Source: CAYYNP01 sp964472545 (GTDB lineage: Bacteria; Planctomycetota; Planctomycetia; Pirellulales; Thermoguttaceae). Taken from it: 64,000 nt of DNA. Below are positions 43,425 to 53,123 of this stretch, one piece after another. The notes under the pieces were generated by a model, which was not told the origin of the DNA, did not search any database, and saw nothing but the letters and a program-made list of their open reading frames with translations. The position numbers and the translations under genes were made by a program. The stretch spans positions 1-64,000 of the forward strand of contig CAYYNP010000014.1 in NCBI GenBank assembly GCA_964472545.1. The letters run 5' to 3'. The first letter of the stretch is position 1. Each line of letters opens with the position of its first letter.

Positions 43425-45362
43425 ATGCCCGCCAAACGCGAAACCACCTTGATGCACGACTCCCGGCCGGAGGCACCTCCGCGTCAGGCGACGGCGGCTT
43501 CTGTGTTTCGTCGGTTGCGGCGGACCCGGCGTCTGGCGCTCTGCTCGCTCACGCTGGCGCCCGCGTTCGCGGCGATCTACTACCTCAGCTTCTTGCTTCG
43601 CCGCGGCGGCCCGCTGACCGAGACCGATCGCGGGGAGTTTTCGCAGACGGTCCTCTGGGTGGTGCTGATCAAGCTGGCCGTGTTCGCCTGGTTCCGCATC
43701 AACCGAAGCTGGGGGCGATTCGTCACCTTCTACGACCTCGTGGCCTTGGTCCAGGCGGCCACCACCGCCCTGTTGGCCATCGTGCTGGTCTATCGCTTCT
43801 TCCTCACGCAACCGACCGTACCACGCAGCGTCTTCCTGCTCGATTGGCTGACCACGATCGTGGCCGTCGGCGGGCTGCGAGCCTTGTTGCGCGTGCACCG
43901 CGAAGGCAATTGGCTCTCGCTGTTGTTCGCCTCGAACAAGACACCCGTGCTGATCGTCGGCGCCAACGACGCCGGCGAGTCGCTCTTGCGTTCGATCGTT
44001 CGCAACGGGCGGTTGAACTACCACGTGGTCGGGTTCATCGACCGTGACGCCCGGCGCGTGGGCACCACGGTGGCCGGCGTGCCGGTGATCGGCAGCGTCG
44101 AGCAAACCTGCCAGATCGCCGAACGCCACGGCGTCCGCGAGGTGCTGATCGTGGCCGAGGCGCTCTCCGGGCGCCGGCTGCGGCAACTCGTGGAAGACAC
44201 CCGCCGCCGCTCGGTCAACGTGAAGGTCTTGCCCAGCTACGAACAACTCATCAGCGGCCAGATCGCCGCGCAGCCGCGGGAAGTGTCGATCGACGACCTC
44301 TTGCGGCGCGAACCGGTCGAGCTCGACTTGGGCAACATCGGCGAGTGGATCGACGGCCGCACGCTGATGGTCACCGGCAGCGCCGGCAGCATCGGCTCGG
44401 AGATCTGCCGCCAATTGCTGCAATTCTCACCCGAACGTCTGGTGCTGGTCGACCGCTCGGAGAACGGCCAGTTCTTCCTCGAACGCGAACTCCGCCGCCA
44501 GGCCCCCGAGGTGCAACTTGACGTCCGCATGGCCGACGTGCTCGATCGCCGGCGGATGCAACAACTGCTGGCCGAATGCCGCCCGGAGATCGTCTTCCAC
44601 GCCGCGGCCTACAAACACGTGCCGTTGATGGAGGCCCATCCCGGCGAGGCGGTCAAGAACATCGTGCTGGCCACCCGCCAGTTGGCCGACCTGGCCGGCG
44701 AGGCCGGCGTCGAGTCGTTCGTGTTGATCTCGACCGACAAGGCCGTCAACCCGACCAGCGTGATGGGGGTCTGCAAACGCGTGGCCGAGTTGTACGTCCA
44801 ATCGCAGGCCGAGCAGTCGGCGTGCCGCTTCGTCACCGTGCGCTTCGGCAACGTGCTCGATTCGGCCGGCAGCGTGGTGCAGGTCTTTCGCGAGCAGATC
44901 GCCCGCGGCGGACCGGTCACGGTGACCGACCCGCGGATCGAACGCTACTTCATGACGATCCCCGAGGCCGCCCGGCTGGTGATTCAAGCCGGCGCGATCG
45001 GCAACGACGGCGAGATCCTGCTGTTGGACATGGGCGACCCCGTGCGGATCATCGATCTGGCCCACGACATGATCCGCCTCTCCGGGCTGCAAGTCGGCCG
45101 CGACGTCGAGATCGAGGTCACCGGCCTGCGGCCCGGCGAAAAACTCTTCGAGGAACTGCACGTCAGCGGCGAGACACACCTACCCACCCGGCATCCGAAG
45201 ATCACCGTTGCCGACCGTTCTCACCGCGAGCGGGCGGAGGTCGTCCGCGCGATCGAGCAACTCCTGCGTTTGGCCGACGACCAACCGGGCGAGGTCGTGC
45301 CCCTGCTGCGGCAGATCGTCCCCGAGTACGCCGGGCAGCAGGCGTCGCGCCGGGCGGCGTGA
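43425..45362 (+). CDS. WbpM/CapD-type nucleotide-sugar 4,6-dehydratase, membrane-anchored
   Basis: A 645-aa protein. The N-terminal four-helix membrane region (LALCSLTLAPAFAAIYYLSF, TTALLAIVLVYRFFL) is followed by a CoA-binding-like Rossmann domain (PVLIVGANDAGESLLRSI). The C-terminal SDR domain has VTGSAGSIGSEICRQLL near 318, FHAAAYKHVPLMEAHPGEAV, and STDKAVNPTSVMGVCKR near 437. Met in place of the usual Tyr of the SDR YxxxK is a known trait of this family. LRPGEKLFEEL is also typical. It likely converts UDP-GlcNAc-type sugars to 4-keto-6-deoxy forms for the glycan made by this operon. The frame begins MPAKRETTLMHDS; a start at the second Met is possible. Confidence 0.94.
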   Translation: MPAKRETTLMHDSRPEAPPRQATAASVFRRLRRTRRLALCSLTLAPAFAAIYYLSFLLRRGGPLTETDRGEFSQTVLWVVLIKLAVFAWFRINRSWGRFVTFYDLVALVQAATTALLAIVLVYRFFLTQPTVPRSVFLLDWLTTIVAVGGLRALLRVHREGNWLSLLFASNKTPVLIVGANDAGESLLRSIVRNGRLNYHVVGFIDRDARRVGTTVAGVPVIGSVEQTCQIAERHGVREVLIVAEALSGRRLRQLVEDTRRRSVNVKVLPSYEQLISGQIAAQPREVSIDDLLRREPVELDLGNIGEWIDGRTLMVTGSAGSIGSEICRQLLQFSPERLVLVDRSENGQFFLERELRRQAPEVQLDVRMADVLDRRRMQQLLAECRPEIVFHAAAYKHVPLMEAHPGEAVKNIVLATRQLADLAGEAGVESFVLISTDKAVNPTSVMGVCKRVAELYVQSQAEQSACRFVTVRFGNVLDSAGSVVQVFREQIARGGPVTVTDPRIERYFMTIPEAARLVIQAGAIGNDGEILLLDMGDPVRIIDLAHDMIRLSGLQVGRDVEIEVTGLRPGEKLFEELHVSGETHLPTRHPKITVADRSHRERAEVVRAIEQLLRLADDQPGEVVPLLRQIVPEYAGQQASRRAA

Positions 45363-45463
45363 GCTGCAATGCCGAACCCAGCTACAAGACCACGGCCGGC
45401 ATCGACGATAGCAACGCTCTCCGGCTAACCAGGTAACATCGATTCCCCCCAGGAGCCCCGGCG

Positions 45464-45667
45464 ATGGAATGCAAAAAAGAACAGAACCTCAAGCAATGCA
45501 CGTGTAGCTACAGTTCCTGCAACCGTCAGGGCATCTGCTGCGACTGCATCGCCTATCATCTCAAATCCCGCCAACTCCCCGGCTGCTGCTTCCCGCCCGC
45601 CGCCGAGAAGACCTACGACCGTTCGTTCGAGCACTTCGCCCGGTTGGTGACCGCGGGCGAGGCGTAG
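45464..45667 (+). CDS. small Cys-rich protein, DUF6485-like
   Basis: A 67-aa protein with eight Cys: CTCSYSSCNRQGICCDCIAYH then LPGCCFP. This pattern matches the DUF6485 family of short, probably zinc-binding proteins of unknown role. AGGAG precedes the ATG. It stands between the exopolysaccharide operon (102 bases upstream, same strand) and a convergent gene. Confidence 0.85.
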   Translation: MECKKEQNLKQCTCSYSSCNRQGICCDCIAYHLKSRQLPGCCFPPAAEKTYDRSFEHFARLVTAGEA

Positions 45668-45787
45668 CTGCGCGGGCACCCTGGCGCCGCGAGTCACACC
45701 TCGTCGAGGCGTTCTCGGTAGGGGCGTTCTCGGTAGGGGCGGCGGACGTGCTGCCGGGCCGTATCGCATTTGTTCGGTCTGTCGCGG

Positions 45788-48700
45788 TCACTCTGTGACG
45801 ATCTCCAAGTTCGGAAGTGCTTTCCGGAGCCCGTCAATGCCCTCTTCAGTGACTTCCGTGTAACTTACGTCGAGCTTGGCCAGATTGGGAAGTTCCCTCA
45901 AGTGCGTCAACCCGGCGTCGGTGACCTCCACGAACGTGAGGCCGAGTTCTTGCAGCGAGGACAGTCGTTTCAAGTGCGCCAATCCGGCGTCGGTGATCCG
46001 GTCACAGTTGTGAACACTCAGCTTCTTGAGTTGAGTCAGTCCACTCACCTCCGTGAGGCCCGCGTTGGTTAAGCCGGGCAGGTCGACCAGACGTAGATCC
46101 TGCAGTTGGGTAAGCCCTTTCAAGTGTGCGATGCCTGTCTTGCTCACCTCCTCCAAGTAGGCCAGTTCCAGCTTCTTCAGTTGCGTCAGTTCGGCGACGT
46201 TTGCGAGGCCCGTATCGGTAACGCCGCGCAGGTCCGACAGCCGCAACTCCCGCAGGTGAGAAACCGCCTTTAGGTGTGCCAGCCCCTCGTTGGTGATGAA
46301 GGGAGCGTGCGACAAGTTCAACTCCCGTAGCTGACCGAGTCCCTTCAAATGCGCCAGGCCCTCATCGCTGATGCCGGACAGGGTGTCCAGGTGCAACTCC
46401 TGTAGTCCCGCAAGTCCGCTCAGATGTGCCAGGCCCACGTCGCTCAACTCGTCCAGATCGTACAGTTCCAGCTTCTTCAGTTGAGACAGCTCGGCGACAT
46501 GTGCCACGCCGGCATCGGTGACACCGGGCAGATCCGCCAACCGCAACTCCTGCACTCGTGCAAGTCGGCCCAGCGGTGCAAAATCGGCGTCCGTCAGGCG
46601 GTCGGCGCCGCTGATATTGAGCACCTCCAGTTGCGTCACTGCCGGCAATCGGGCCAGATCGGCACCACGGAGATTGAGCGAACGGCCGAGCGAGAGGTCA
46701 ATCGGCTTGCCCATGGTCTCAAGATGCGCCAGAGCGGCGGACGAGTCGCGGCCGTGGACGGCCAGTTCGACGCGATACCGCGGTCCTTGCTTGATTACCT
46801 TCCCCCCGCCGCGGATAACGTGGCCTGCCGCCTGCTGCAAGGCATCGTCGAACAGGTCGGGAACGTGCCAGAACCCCATGCCAAGGCTGCGGAAGGCCAG
46901 GGTCTTCCCATCGGGAGAGAACACCACGAAGTACGCATCTGATGAGACCGTGCCCCGGAGACGCCTTGCCGGTGCGCCGGTTTGGACGTCCCAGAGCTTG
47001 ACCGATTCACCCTTGGGATCCCTTTTGCCGGCAGAGGCCAAGATGGCCCCGTCGGGCGAAAACGCGATGGAACGGACGCCCCCGGCGTGCCCTCTAAGCG
47101 TATGCAACAATCGGCCGGTCTCCACGTCCCACAGCCGAATCAGGCCGCGCTCGCCGACTCCGCTCGCCGACGCGATCTTCGTGCCATTCGGCGAGAAAGC
47201 GATGTCGGTGACGTACTGGCCCTGAGCCAATTGTCGTCTCAGTGTACCAGTGGCGACGTCGAAGAGTCCGATCGTGTAGTCGGGCATTTCGGCGGCGATC
47301 GTCTCCCCATCGGGCGAGAAAGCCGCTGTGTCTTGCCAGCCGACTTCTTCCCATTGCCAACTCTTGGTGTGCCGTCCGGTCTGAATCTCCCAGACGGATA
47401 GAGCCAGCTTGTCTGAACCGGACGCCGAAATCAGTTTCCCGCCATCGGGTGAGAAGGCGACGGCCTTCGTGCATCCATCATGCGGCGCGAGTGTTCTTAT
47501 GGCCTCCTCCGTTCCAACCTCCCAGAGCACGATAGGCTTGGAAGAGCCGTTCTCGAACGCGGCGACCATCCGGCCGTCGGGGGAGAAGACGACCGAGTCG
47601 ACGTCTCCGGGATATCGCAAGGTCTGGACCTTCTCGCCCGTCGACGTGTCCCAGATCTTTACCGGCTCATCGTACTCGAACGACGCGATCAGCTTCCCGT
47701 CGGGCGAGTAATATACACGCGCCCAGTACGCCGTCACCTCTCGCGGGAAATCCACCTCCGGCACCCATACTGGAAGGCGCTCCTCGGGCGGTTTTGCACG
47801 CACGATATCGGTACGCGTCGCGGGAGGTTCGCGCAGCACGTCGGCCACGTTCCATAGCCGGATCAGGCCGTCGTCGCCAAGGGTAACGAAGGCCGTTCGA
47901 TCGGCGGAGAACGTCGTCGTCGCTCCCCACGTTTTTGTTCCATAGGCGGTCAACGCGAATCGTCCCTCGGCCGTCTTCGTATCCCAGATCCGAATCCAGT
48001 ATGGGCTGACGGTCACGGCCGATTTCCCGTCCGGGGAGAAGCACGCCGCAAGCAAGTGATCGGTGTAGCCTCCGACCGTAAACGATGGCCCCGATTCCCT
48101 TCGGTGCTCGAACGTTCGCATCTCTTCACCGGTCGCCACGTCCCATAGCCGAGCCCTGCAGTGATCGTAACCGGAACTCAGCAACGTCTTGCCATTCGGC
48201 GAGAAGGCCACCGAGGTCACACGGCCCTCGTGGGCTTCGAGCGTCGCCCGCAGTTGTCCCTGCCGGGTGTCCCACAGCCTGGCCGTGGCGTCCCACGCCC
48301 CGGAAGCCAGCGTTCCGCCATCGGGCGAGAACGCCAGACAGGTCACGTCACCCCAATGCCCTTTGAGAGTCGACAGTTTCCGAATCGGCTCGAGCCCCCA
48401 GAGTTGGATCTCTTTTTCGTCGGCAATGGCCAACGCCCTGCCGCCGGGGGCATACTCCGGCGGCAAGTTCACGGCCAGGTAGGCGCCCGTCTCCAGCGTG
48501 TCGCGAACCTCACCGTCTTCGACGTTGTACAGACGGATCTTGGATTCGTCCTCAGACTCGTATATCGCCAGGGTCTTGCCGTCGGGCGAGAAGGCCGTCT
48601 CCTCGGCTTCGAGTTGAATCGTCCGTTTCTTCTCGCCGGTCCCGAAGTCGCGGATCTCGACGAGTTCGTCACGGGCCACGGCAATAGTCCGGCCGTCGGG

Positions 48701-50080
48701 CGAGATCGCCACTCGGTAGGCATTACCTTCGGGCGTTAGCGTCCGCTCCTGCCGGCTGACGTGCAAGTCCCAGATCCGGATTTCGTATTCCTCAAACCCC
48801 ACGGAGGCAATCGCGTTGCCGTCGGGGGAGAAGGCAAGGAAAGCCGGAAACTCAGGGAGACGCTGACGCCGTGTTCCGAGCTTGCCGGTTTCCAGATTGT
48901 AGAACGAAAGAGAGCGTTCGCCGATTGCCAACGTGTTGCCGGAAGGCGAAAAGGCCAGGTCCAGCCAAGGGCTGCTAAACTCCAGTGTCTGCTTCCGGTC
49001 GCCGGTCTTCGCATCCCAGACGATCACCGTGTCGTTGTCGGCGTACGACGCCAGCGTTTTGCCGTCGGGCGAGAACGCCACTCTCTTCGGCTTCTTGGTG
49101 TGACCGATCAAGCTGGCCCGCTCTGCACCGGTTTCGGCGTCTACCAGCGAAATCGTATTGTCCTGGCTTGTGGTCGCCAGGGTGGTCCCGTCTGGCGACA
49201 ATGCGACGATCGCGCACCCGGCGTGGAAGCGGGACACGCCCCGATGGGCCGCCAACAACTCGCCCTCCGGCAGGCTCCACAGCAACACGTCGCCCGGATC
49301 GTCGGAGCCGCCGTGCCGAGTCAAAGACACCAGCCGGCTGCTGTCCCGCGAAAACGCGACGTACAACGGAAAGCCCCATGACTCCAGGAAGGATGACGTG
49401 TCCGGTTCCGGGTTCGGAAGCGTGCGGAGTTGTTTCTCGGCGAAATCCCAGAGCCGCACGTGAGTCTGCTCGGTCCAAGCCAGCATCTTTCCGTCCGGAG
49501 AAAAGGCCAGGTCTTCGACGGCAGACTCGCGCGATTGCTTCTTCAGCGAGTGCTTGACCTCGCCGGTCTTCAGATCCCACAACCTGACGTTGTCATCGCC
49601 GATCCCCGCCAGCAGAGTCCCGTCGGGTGAGAAGGCGACGGCGTCTACGCGCTCGTCGCCCAGGTCCAGCGCCACACGCCAGGTGCAACACAACTCCTGT
49701 CCGGAATCGGGATCGGGAACCGGCTCGCTGGCGACAACGGGCGGACCGACCGATACGATCGCCTCAATGGGGCCGTCCGGTACGGTAGTCTCGGCATCTT
49801 CCACCTCATCGACCGCCCCACCCGGATCTGGCCCGCCCGGATCTGGCCCACCCGGATCTGGCCCACCCGGATCTGGCCCACCCGGATCTGGCCCGCCCGG
49901 GCGCTCCTCTACCGACGGATCGTCCGGCTCGGTGCCGAACACACGCTTCCAGTCGACGTCCTGTGTCGGGCGGCTCCCGCCGGGCTGACCGGAATCGGAC
50001 TCCGTCGCGTCGTCACCCGAACATCCCAGCACGGCGATTGCGGCCAGAACGACCGCGGAAAGCAAAACTCGCTTGCACAT
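45788..50080 (-). CDS. giant WD40-LRR lipoprotein
   Basis: A 1430-aa protein. The signal sequence CKRVLLSAVVLAAIAVLGC is a lipobox with Cys near residue 20. A Gly-Pro-Asp linker of five repeats follows, then roughly 20 WD40 units bearing FSPDGK/FSPDGT and a trailing WD or W(D/N) (residues about 130-1090). After a short linker come about 9-10 leucine-rich repeats of about 25 residues (L..LRELNLSHAPFITNEGLAHLK) of the F-box/Cys-containing-like type, to the end. It is a periplasmic scaffold, probably protein-binding; partners unknown. GGGAGGAAGTC precedes the ATG at 50080; the longer upstream frame is rejected. No kinase domain is fused, unlike many planctomycetal WD40 proteins. Confidence 0.88.
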   Translation of the reverse strand: MCKRVLLSAVVLAAIAVLGCSGDDATESDSGQPGGSRPTQDVDWKRVFGTEPDDPSVEERPGGPDPGGPDPGGPDPGGPDPGGPDPGGAVDEVEDAETTVPDGPIEAIVSVGPPVVASEPVPDPDSGQELCCTWRVALDLGDERVDAVAFSPDGTLLAGIGDDNVRLWDLKTGEVKHSLKKQSRESAVEDLAFSPDGKMLAWTEQTHVRLWDFAEKQLRTLPNPEPDTSSFLESWGFPLYVAFSRDSSRLVSLTRHGGSDDPGDVLLWSLPEGELLAAHRGVSRFHAGCAIVALSPDGTTLATTSQDNTISLVDAETGAERASLIGHTKKPKRVAFSPDGKTLASYADNDTVIVWDAKTGDRKQTLEFSSPWLDLAFSPSGNTLAIGERSLSFYNLETGKLGTRRQRLPEFPAFLAFSPDGNAIASVGFEEYEIRIWDLHVSRQERTLTPEGNAYRVAISPDGRTIAVARDELVEIRDFGTGEKKRTIQLEAEETAFSPDGKTLAIYESEDESKIRLYNVEDGEVRDTLETGAYLAVNLPPEYAPGGRALAIADEKEIQLWGLEPIRKLSTLKGHWGDVTCLAFSPDGGTLASGAWDATARLWDTRQGQLRATLEAHEGRVTSVAFSPNGKTLLSSGYDHCRARLWDVATGEEMRTFEHRRESGPSFTVGGYTDHLLAACFSPDGKSAVTVSPYWIRIWDTKTAEGRFALTAYGTKTWGATTTFSADRTAFVTLGDDGLIRLWNVADVLREPPATRTDIVRAKPPEERLPVWVPEVDFPREVTAYWARVYYSPDGKLIASFEYDEPVKIWDTSTGEKVQTLRYPGDVDSVVFSPDGRMVAAFENGSSKPIVLWEVGTEEAIRTLAPHDGCTKAVAFSPDGGKLISASGSDKLALSVWEIQTGRHTKSWQWEEVGWQDTAAFSPDGETIAAEMPDYTIGLFDVATGTLRRQLAQGQYVTDIAFSPNGTKIASASGVGERGLIRLWDVETGRLLHTLRGHAGGVRSIAFSPDGAILASAGKRDPKGESVKLWDVQTGAPARRLRGTVSSDAYFVVFSPDGKTLAFRSLGMGFWHVPDLFDDALQQAAGHVIRGGGKVIKQGPRYRVELAVHGRDSSAALAHLETMGKPIDLSLGRSLNLRGADLARLPAVTQLEVLNISGADRLTDADFAPLGRLARVQELRLADLPGVTDAGVAHVAELSQLKKLELYDLDELSDVGLAHLSGLAGLQELHLDTLSGISDEGLAHLKGLGQLRELNLSHAPFITNEGLAHLKAVSHLRELRLSDLRGVTDTGLANVAELTQLKKLELAYLEEVSKTGIAHLKGLTQLQDLRLVDLPGLTNAGLTEVSGLTQLKKLSVHNCDRITDAGLAHLKRLSSLQELGLTFVEVTDAGLTHLRELPNLAKLDVSYTEVTEEGIDGLRKALPNLEIVTE
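49821..49900. repeat. 15-bp tandem repeat in lipoprotein linker
   Basis: CCCGGATCTGGCCCA repeats five times (49821-49895, then CCCGG) with only G/A changes at the last base. It encodes Gly-Pro-Asp-Pro-Gly repeats just after the lipobox. Confidence 0.92.
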
Positions 50081-50265
50081 GACTTCCTCCCTGTAAGGAA
50101 TGCAGTTCGCCGTCCGGGGGCGAGGCCGCTGCGACAGCGGTCTTGTCGGTGTCCCCATATGCCGCCAAGATTAGGGGAGAGCGGCGACGTGGTCAAGTAC
50201 CTGAGAGGAGGCCCCATCTCGCCAAGCGAGACGGCCGCGCCGCCGTGCGGAACGCCGACGGCACG

Positions 50266-51063
50266 CTACCGCGGTTCGACGTCGGGAATCTCGACGTCGG
50301 AGACACTCTCGGCAGGTTCCACTTCCGTGTGCAACGCCGCGATCGCCCGGGTGATGTCGGCGGTGTCTTCCACGATCTGGCCGTCGCGCAACACCAGCGT
50401 GCGCTTGGCGCTGCGGGCGATGTCCTGGTCGTGGGTCACCAGGATGATCGTGATCTGGCTCTCGTCGTTGAGCTTCCGCAGGATCTCGATCACTTCCTTG
50501 CTGGTTCGCGAGTCGAGATTGCCGGTGGGCTCGTCGGCCATCAGGATCGAGGGCTCGTTGACCAGCGCCCGGGCGATGGCCACGCGTTGCTGTTGGCCGC
50601 CGGAAAGCTGTCCGGGATGATGGTCCATCCGATCGCCCAGCCCGACCCGATCGAGCATCTCGGCCGCGCGGCGTCGGCGTTGCCGGCCGGAAATGCCGCG
50701 GGAATAGAGCAGCGGCAGCTCGACGTTCTGCAACGCACTGGTCCGGGCCAGCAGGTTGAAGTTCTGGAAGACGAAGCCGATCTGACGGTTGCGGAGCCGT
50801 GCCCGGGCGTCGCGCGACATGGTCGAGACCTCGGCGCCGTCGAGCCGATAGCTGCCGTCGGTGGGCCGGTCGAGGCAGCCGAGCGTGTTCATCAACGTCG
50901 ACTTGCCCGAGCCCGAGGCGCCCATCAAGGCCACGTACTCTCCCCGTCCAATGCACAACGACACGCCCCGCAAGGCCTCGACCTTCGTTTCGCCGAGGTC
51001 GTAGACCTTCCAGACATCATGCACTTCGATCAGCGGGAGGGAGGTGGGCTCGTGGGAAGACAT
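50266..51063 (-). CDS. LolD/MacB-type ABC transporter ATP-binding protein
   Basis: A 265-aa ABC ATPase. EVHDVWKVYDLGETKVEALRGVSL opens the domain. Walker A GASGSGKSTLMN is at about 46, the LLARTSALQNVELPLLY block is typical of the LolD/MacB/FtsE group, the signature LSGGQQQRVAIARAL is at about 150, and Walker B ILMADEPTGNLDS follows. The C-terminus extends about 25 residues beyond the domain. No permease (FtsX-like) gene is adjacent on either side, so the partner must be encoded elsewhere. It is divergent from the phosphatidyltransferase-like gene. Confidence 0.93.
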   Translation of the reverse strand: MSSHEPTSLPLIEVHDVWKVYDLGETKVEALRGVSLCIGRGEYVALMGASGSGKSTLMNTLGCLDRPTDGSYRLDGAEVSTMSRDARARLRNRQIGFVFQNFNLLARTSALQNVELPLLYSRGISGRQRRRRAAEMLDRVGLGDRMDHHPGQLSGGQQQRVAIARALVNEPSILMADEPTGNLDSRTSKEVIEILRKLNDESQITIILVTHDQDIARSAKRTLVLRDGQIVEDTADITRAIAALHTEVEPAESVSDVEIPDVEPR

Positions 51064-51160
51064 AATCCCATACTACCCCGAACTCCCGCAATTTCCTAGT
51101 CGAACCGCGGTTACCCAGTTTCTCTGGTCGGCGAGCCCGCGGTCGCCTAGAATCCGCGGC

Positions 51161-52042
51161 GTGAAACGCCCTACGATCGACGAACTCGCCCGACGCTGCC
51201 AGAAACCCGACCACCGCCGGGTGGGAAACTGGATGGCGCGGCGTGTCAGCCGCCCGATGGCGTTGCGGGTGACGTGGGTGATCGCTCCGTGGGGTATCTC
51301 GGCCAACACGGCCACGCTGTCCGCTTGGGCGTGTGGCGTGGCGGCGGCCGCCGCGTTTGGCTGGGGCAACGTGGCCGGATGGCTCGTGGGGGCCGCGTTG
51401 CTGCAAATGTGGTATCTGCTGGATCATGTCGACGGCCAACTCGCCCGGCTCAACGGCACGGCCTCGCTCGACGGCGTGCAACTCGACTACCTGATGCACC
51501 ACACGGTGAACCTGCTGGTCCCGATGGGGATCGGCTGGGGGCTGTTTGTGCGATCGGGCCAGCCGTCTTGGCTCGGCGGCGGCTTGCTCTGGGGGCTGGC
51601 CCTGCTGATGCTCTCGCTGCACCACGACGCCCGCTACAAGGCGTTCATCCAGCGGCTGAAACGCGTCCGCGGCCGGCTCGACGTGGTCGGCGGCGGCGGT
51701 GCCCGGCCGCTGCAACAGCCGCCGATTCCTACACGGCCGCTGCGCTTGACCGCCTGGATCGGCCGCAAGGCGTGCGAGATGCACGTGATTCTCAACTTCG
51801 CTGCCTCGATCGCGCTGCTGCAATTGCTCAGCGGCGACCATCGGCTGCTGGCTGCCCGAGGCTATCTGGCAATCGCGGCTTCGACGGCCGTACTGGTGGC
51901 CGTTTGGACGATCGTCCGCGCCCAGCAGACCGAATCCGCCGAGCAGGAGTTCGCCGCCTGGTACCGTGTTCCGAAGGGGCACGAGATGACGTTCTCCGAC
52001 GGCTGGTGGCACGTCGAGCGGGAAGAGCGAGAGCAAGTCTGA
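51161..52042 (+). CDS. CDP-alcohol phosphatidyltransferase-like membrane protein
   Basis: A 293-aa membrane protein with about six hydrophobic segments. The CDP-alcohol phosphotransferase motif D-x2-D-G-x2-A-R-x8-G-x3-D-x3-D appears as DHVDGQLARLNGTASLDG then VQLDYLMH at about residues 88-113; the last Asp, the proposed catalytic base, is His. Family members make phospholipid headgroups. GTG at 51161 is the proposed start, since frames further upstream overlap the divergent ABC gene; ribosome site weak. A His-Asp pair (LHHDARYKAF) is present further on. Confidence 0.75.
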   Translation: MKRPTIDELARRCQKPDHRRVGNWMARRVSRPMALRVTWVIAPWGISANTATLSAWACGVAAAAAFGWGNVAGWLVGAALLQMWYLLDHVDGQLARLNGTASLDGVQLDYLMHHTVNLLVPMGIGWGLFVRSGQPSWLGGGLLWGLALLMLSLHHDARYKAFIQRLKRVRGRLDVVGGGGARPLQQPPIPTRPLRLTAWIGRKACEMHVILNFAASIALLQLLSGDHRLLAARGYLAIAASTAVLVAVWTIVRAQQTESAEQEFAAWYRVPKGHEMTFSDGWWHVEREEREQV

Positions 52043-52212
52043 CCGCGGCATAGCGGGGACTTCCGCATGCCCGATCCGTCGGAACGATCGTCATAAGCCC
52101 ACCCCCAAACACCGCGCCCCAACTGCATGCTCTCGGCCGCATCGCCGGCGAGAAAAGGTAGACTTGACTTAGCCATTCTCTGGCGAAGTTCTCGCAACCG
52201 ATGGAGGGCGTC

Positions 52213-52824
52213 ATGTCCGGCGGCAATATGTTGTTTCTGTTGATGCGCGATCCGTGGGCATTGCTGCTGTTGTTGTTGATCAGCCTCGTTCCCACCGGCT
52301 TCTTCGGGTGGGGGCTCTACGTCGACTATCGAATCGCCACCGAAGGGACTTCCGTTCAGGCCACCGTTACGGATTATCGGGCCGTGGCCAGCCGCAGTCG
52401 AAACGGGAGCACGTCGTACCGCTACAAGGTCGAGTACGAGTTTCTCCCGCCCGGCGAGACCCGCAAACATACGGCCTACTGGATGCACGACGCAATGACG
52501 GTCACCGTCCCCAAGGCCGACTACGACCGGGCCGTCAACACCAAGCGGCTCGAAGTCCTCTACATCGCCGGCCAGCCCGAGTTGAACCGCCCGAAGCACT
52601 GCAAGACGACGCACACGATCGTGCTCTTCTTCAGTGTCTTCCTAAGCGTGAACATGGCCTTGCTAGTCGGCGTGTTCGTCGCGATCCACTACCGGCGAAC
52701 GTGGCGGACGCGACAGATGCAAATCCAGAGGCAAACGGCCGGCGTCACCGAAGCCGGCGCAGGCTACGCGACGACGTTTGACGACGAAAGCCGAACGCAG
52801 GATGAGTACGTGGTCAACGTCTGA
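52213..52824 (+). CDS. DUF3592-like membrane protein
   Basis: A 203-aa protein with two membrane helices (residues about 10-30, ALLLLLLISLVPTGFFGWGLY, and about 140-162, TIVLFFSVFLSVNMALLVGVF). The loop between them is beta-rich with TSVQATVTDYRAVASRSRNGSTSYRYKVEYEF, the pattern of DUF3592 proteins. Function unknown. The ATG at 52213 is preferred over 52201 because GGAGG lies 5-6 bases upstream. Confidence 0.75.
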   Translation: MSGGNMLFLLMRDPWALLLLLLISLVPTGFFGWGLYVDYRIATEGTSVQATVTDYRAVASRSRNGSTSYRYKVEYEFLPPGETRKHTAYWMHDAMTVTVPKADYDRAVNTKRLEVLYIAGQPELNRPKHCKTTHTIVLFFSVFLSVNMALLVGVFVAIHYRRTWRTRQMQIQRQTAGVTEAGAGYATTFDDESRTQDEYVVNV

Positions 52825-52828
52825 TTCG

Positions 52829-53007
52829 GGGTGGCCCCGGTTCTTGAACCGGGGGACGAAGTCCCAAGAGGTTGCGACGCAGGACTCGGGCATGCTCCCC
52901 GGCATAGTGTGGCGGCAACGAGGGACTCTCGAACGCAAGGGCGTCGCCGGAAGGGTTGTGGGGCCTCTTGTGGCGAAGCCACGCCGGTTCAAGAACCGGC
53001 GCCACCC
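52829..53007. mobile_element. MITE-like palindromic element with terminal inverted repeats
   Basis: The left end GGGTGGCCCCGGTTCTTG (continuing AACCGG) matches in inverse the right end GCCGGTTCAAGAACCGGCGC plus CACCC at 52983-53007, about 24 bp with few mismatches. Inner sequence also has palindromes (GTGGCGAAGCCAC). No coding capacity. A solo 31-bp copy of the left end occurs at 53027-53057. The 299-base gap 52825-53123 is otherwise empty. Confidence 0.7.
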
Positions 53008-53026
53008 GCGGTAGTTAGATCCATCA

Positions 53027-53057
53027 GGGTGGCCCCGGTTCTTGAACCGGGGGACGA
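53027..53057. repeat. solo copy of MITE-like left end
   Basis: GGGTGGCCCCGG through GGGGGACGA, identical over 31 bases to 52829-52859. No right end follows, so it is a fragment or a single-palindrome unit. Confidence 0.88.
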
Positions 53058-53123
53058 TGAGGTGCCCTACACGTGGTGGCCACTCGGGACCGGGAGCCTG
53101 CCGACGCTCGGCTCACACAATAC

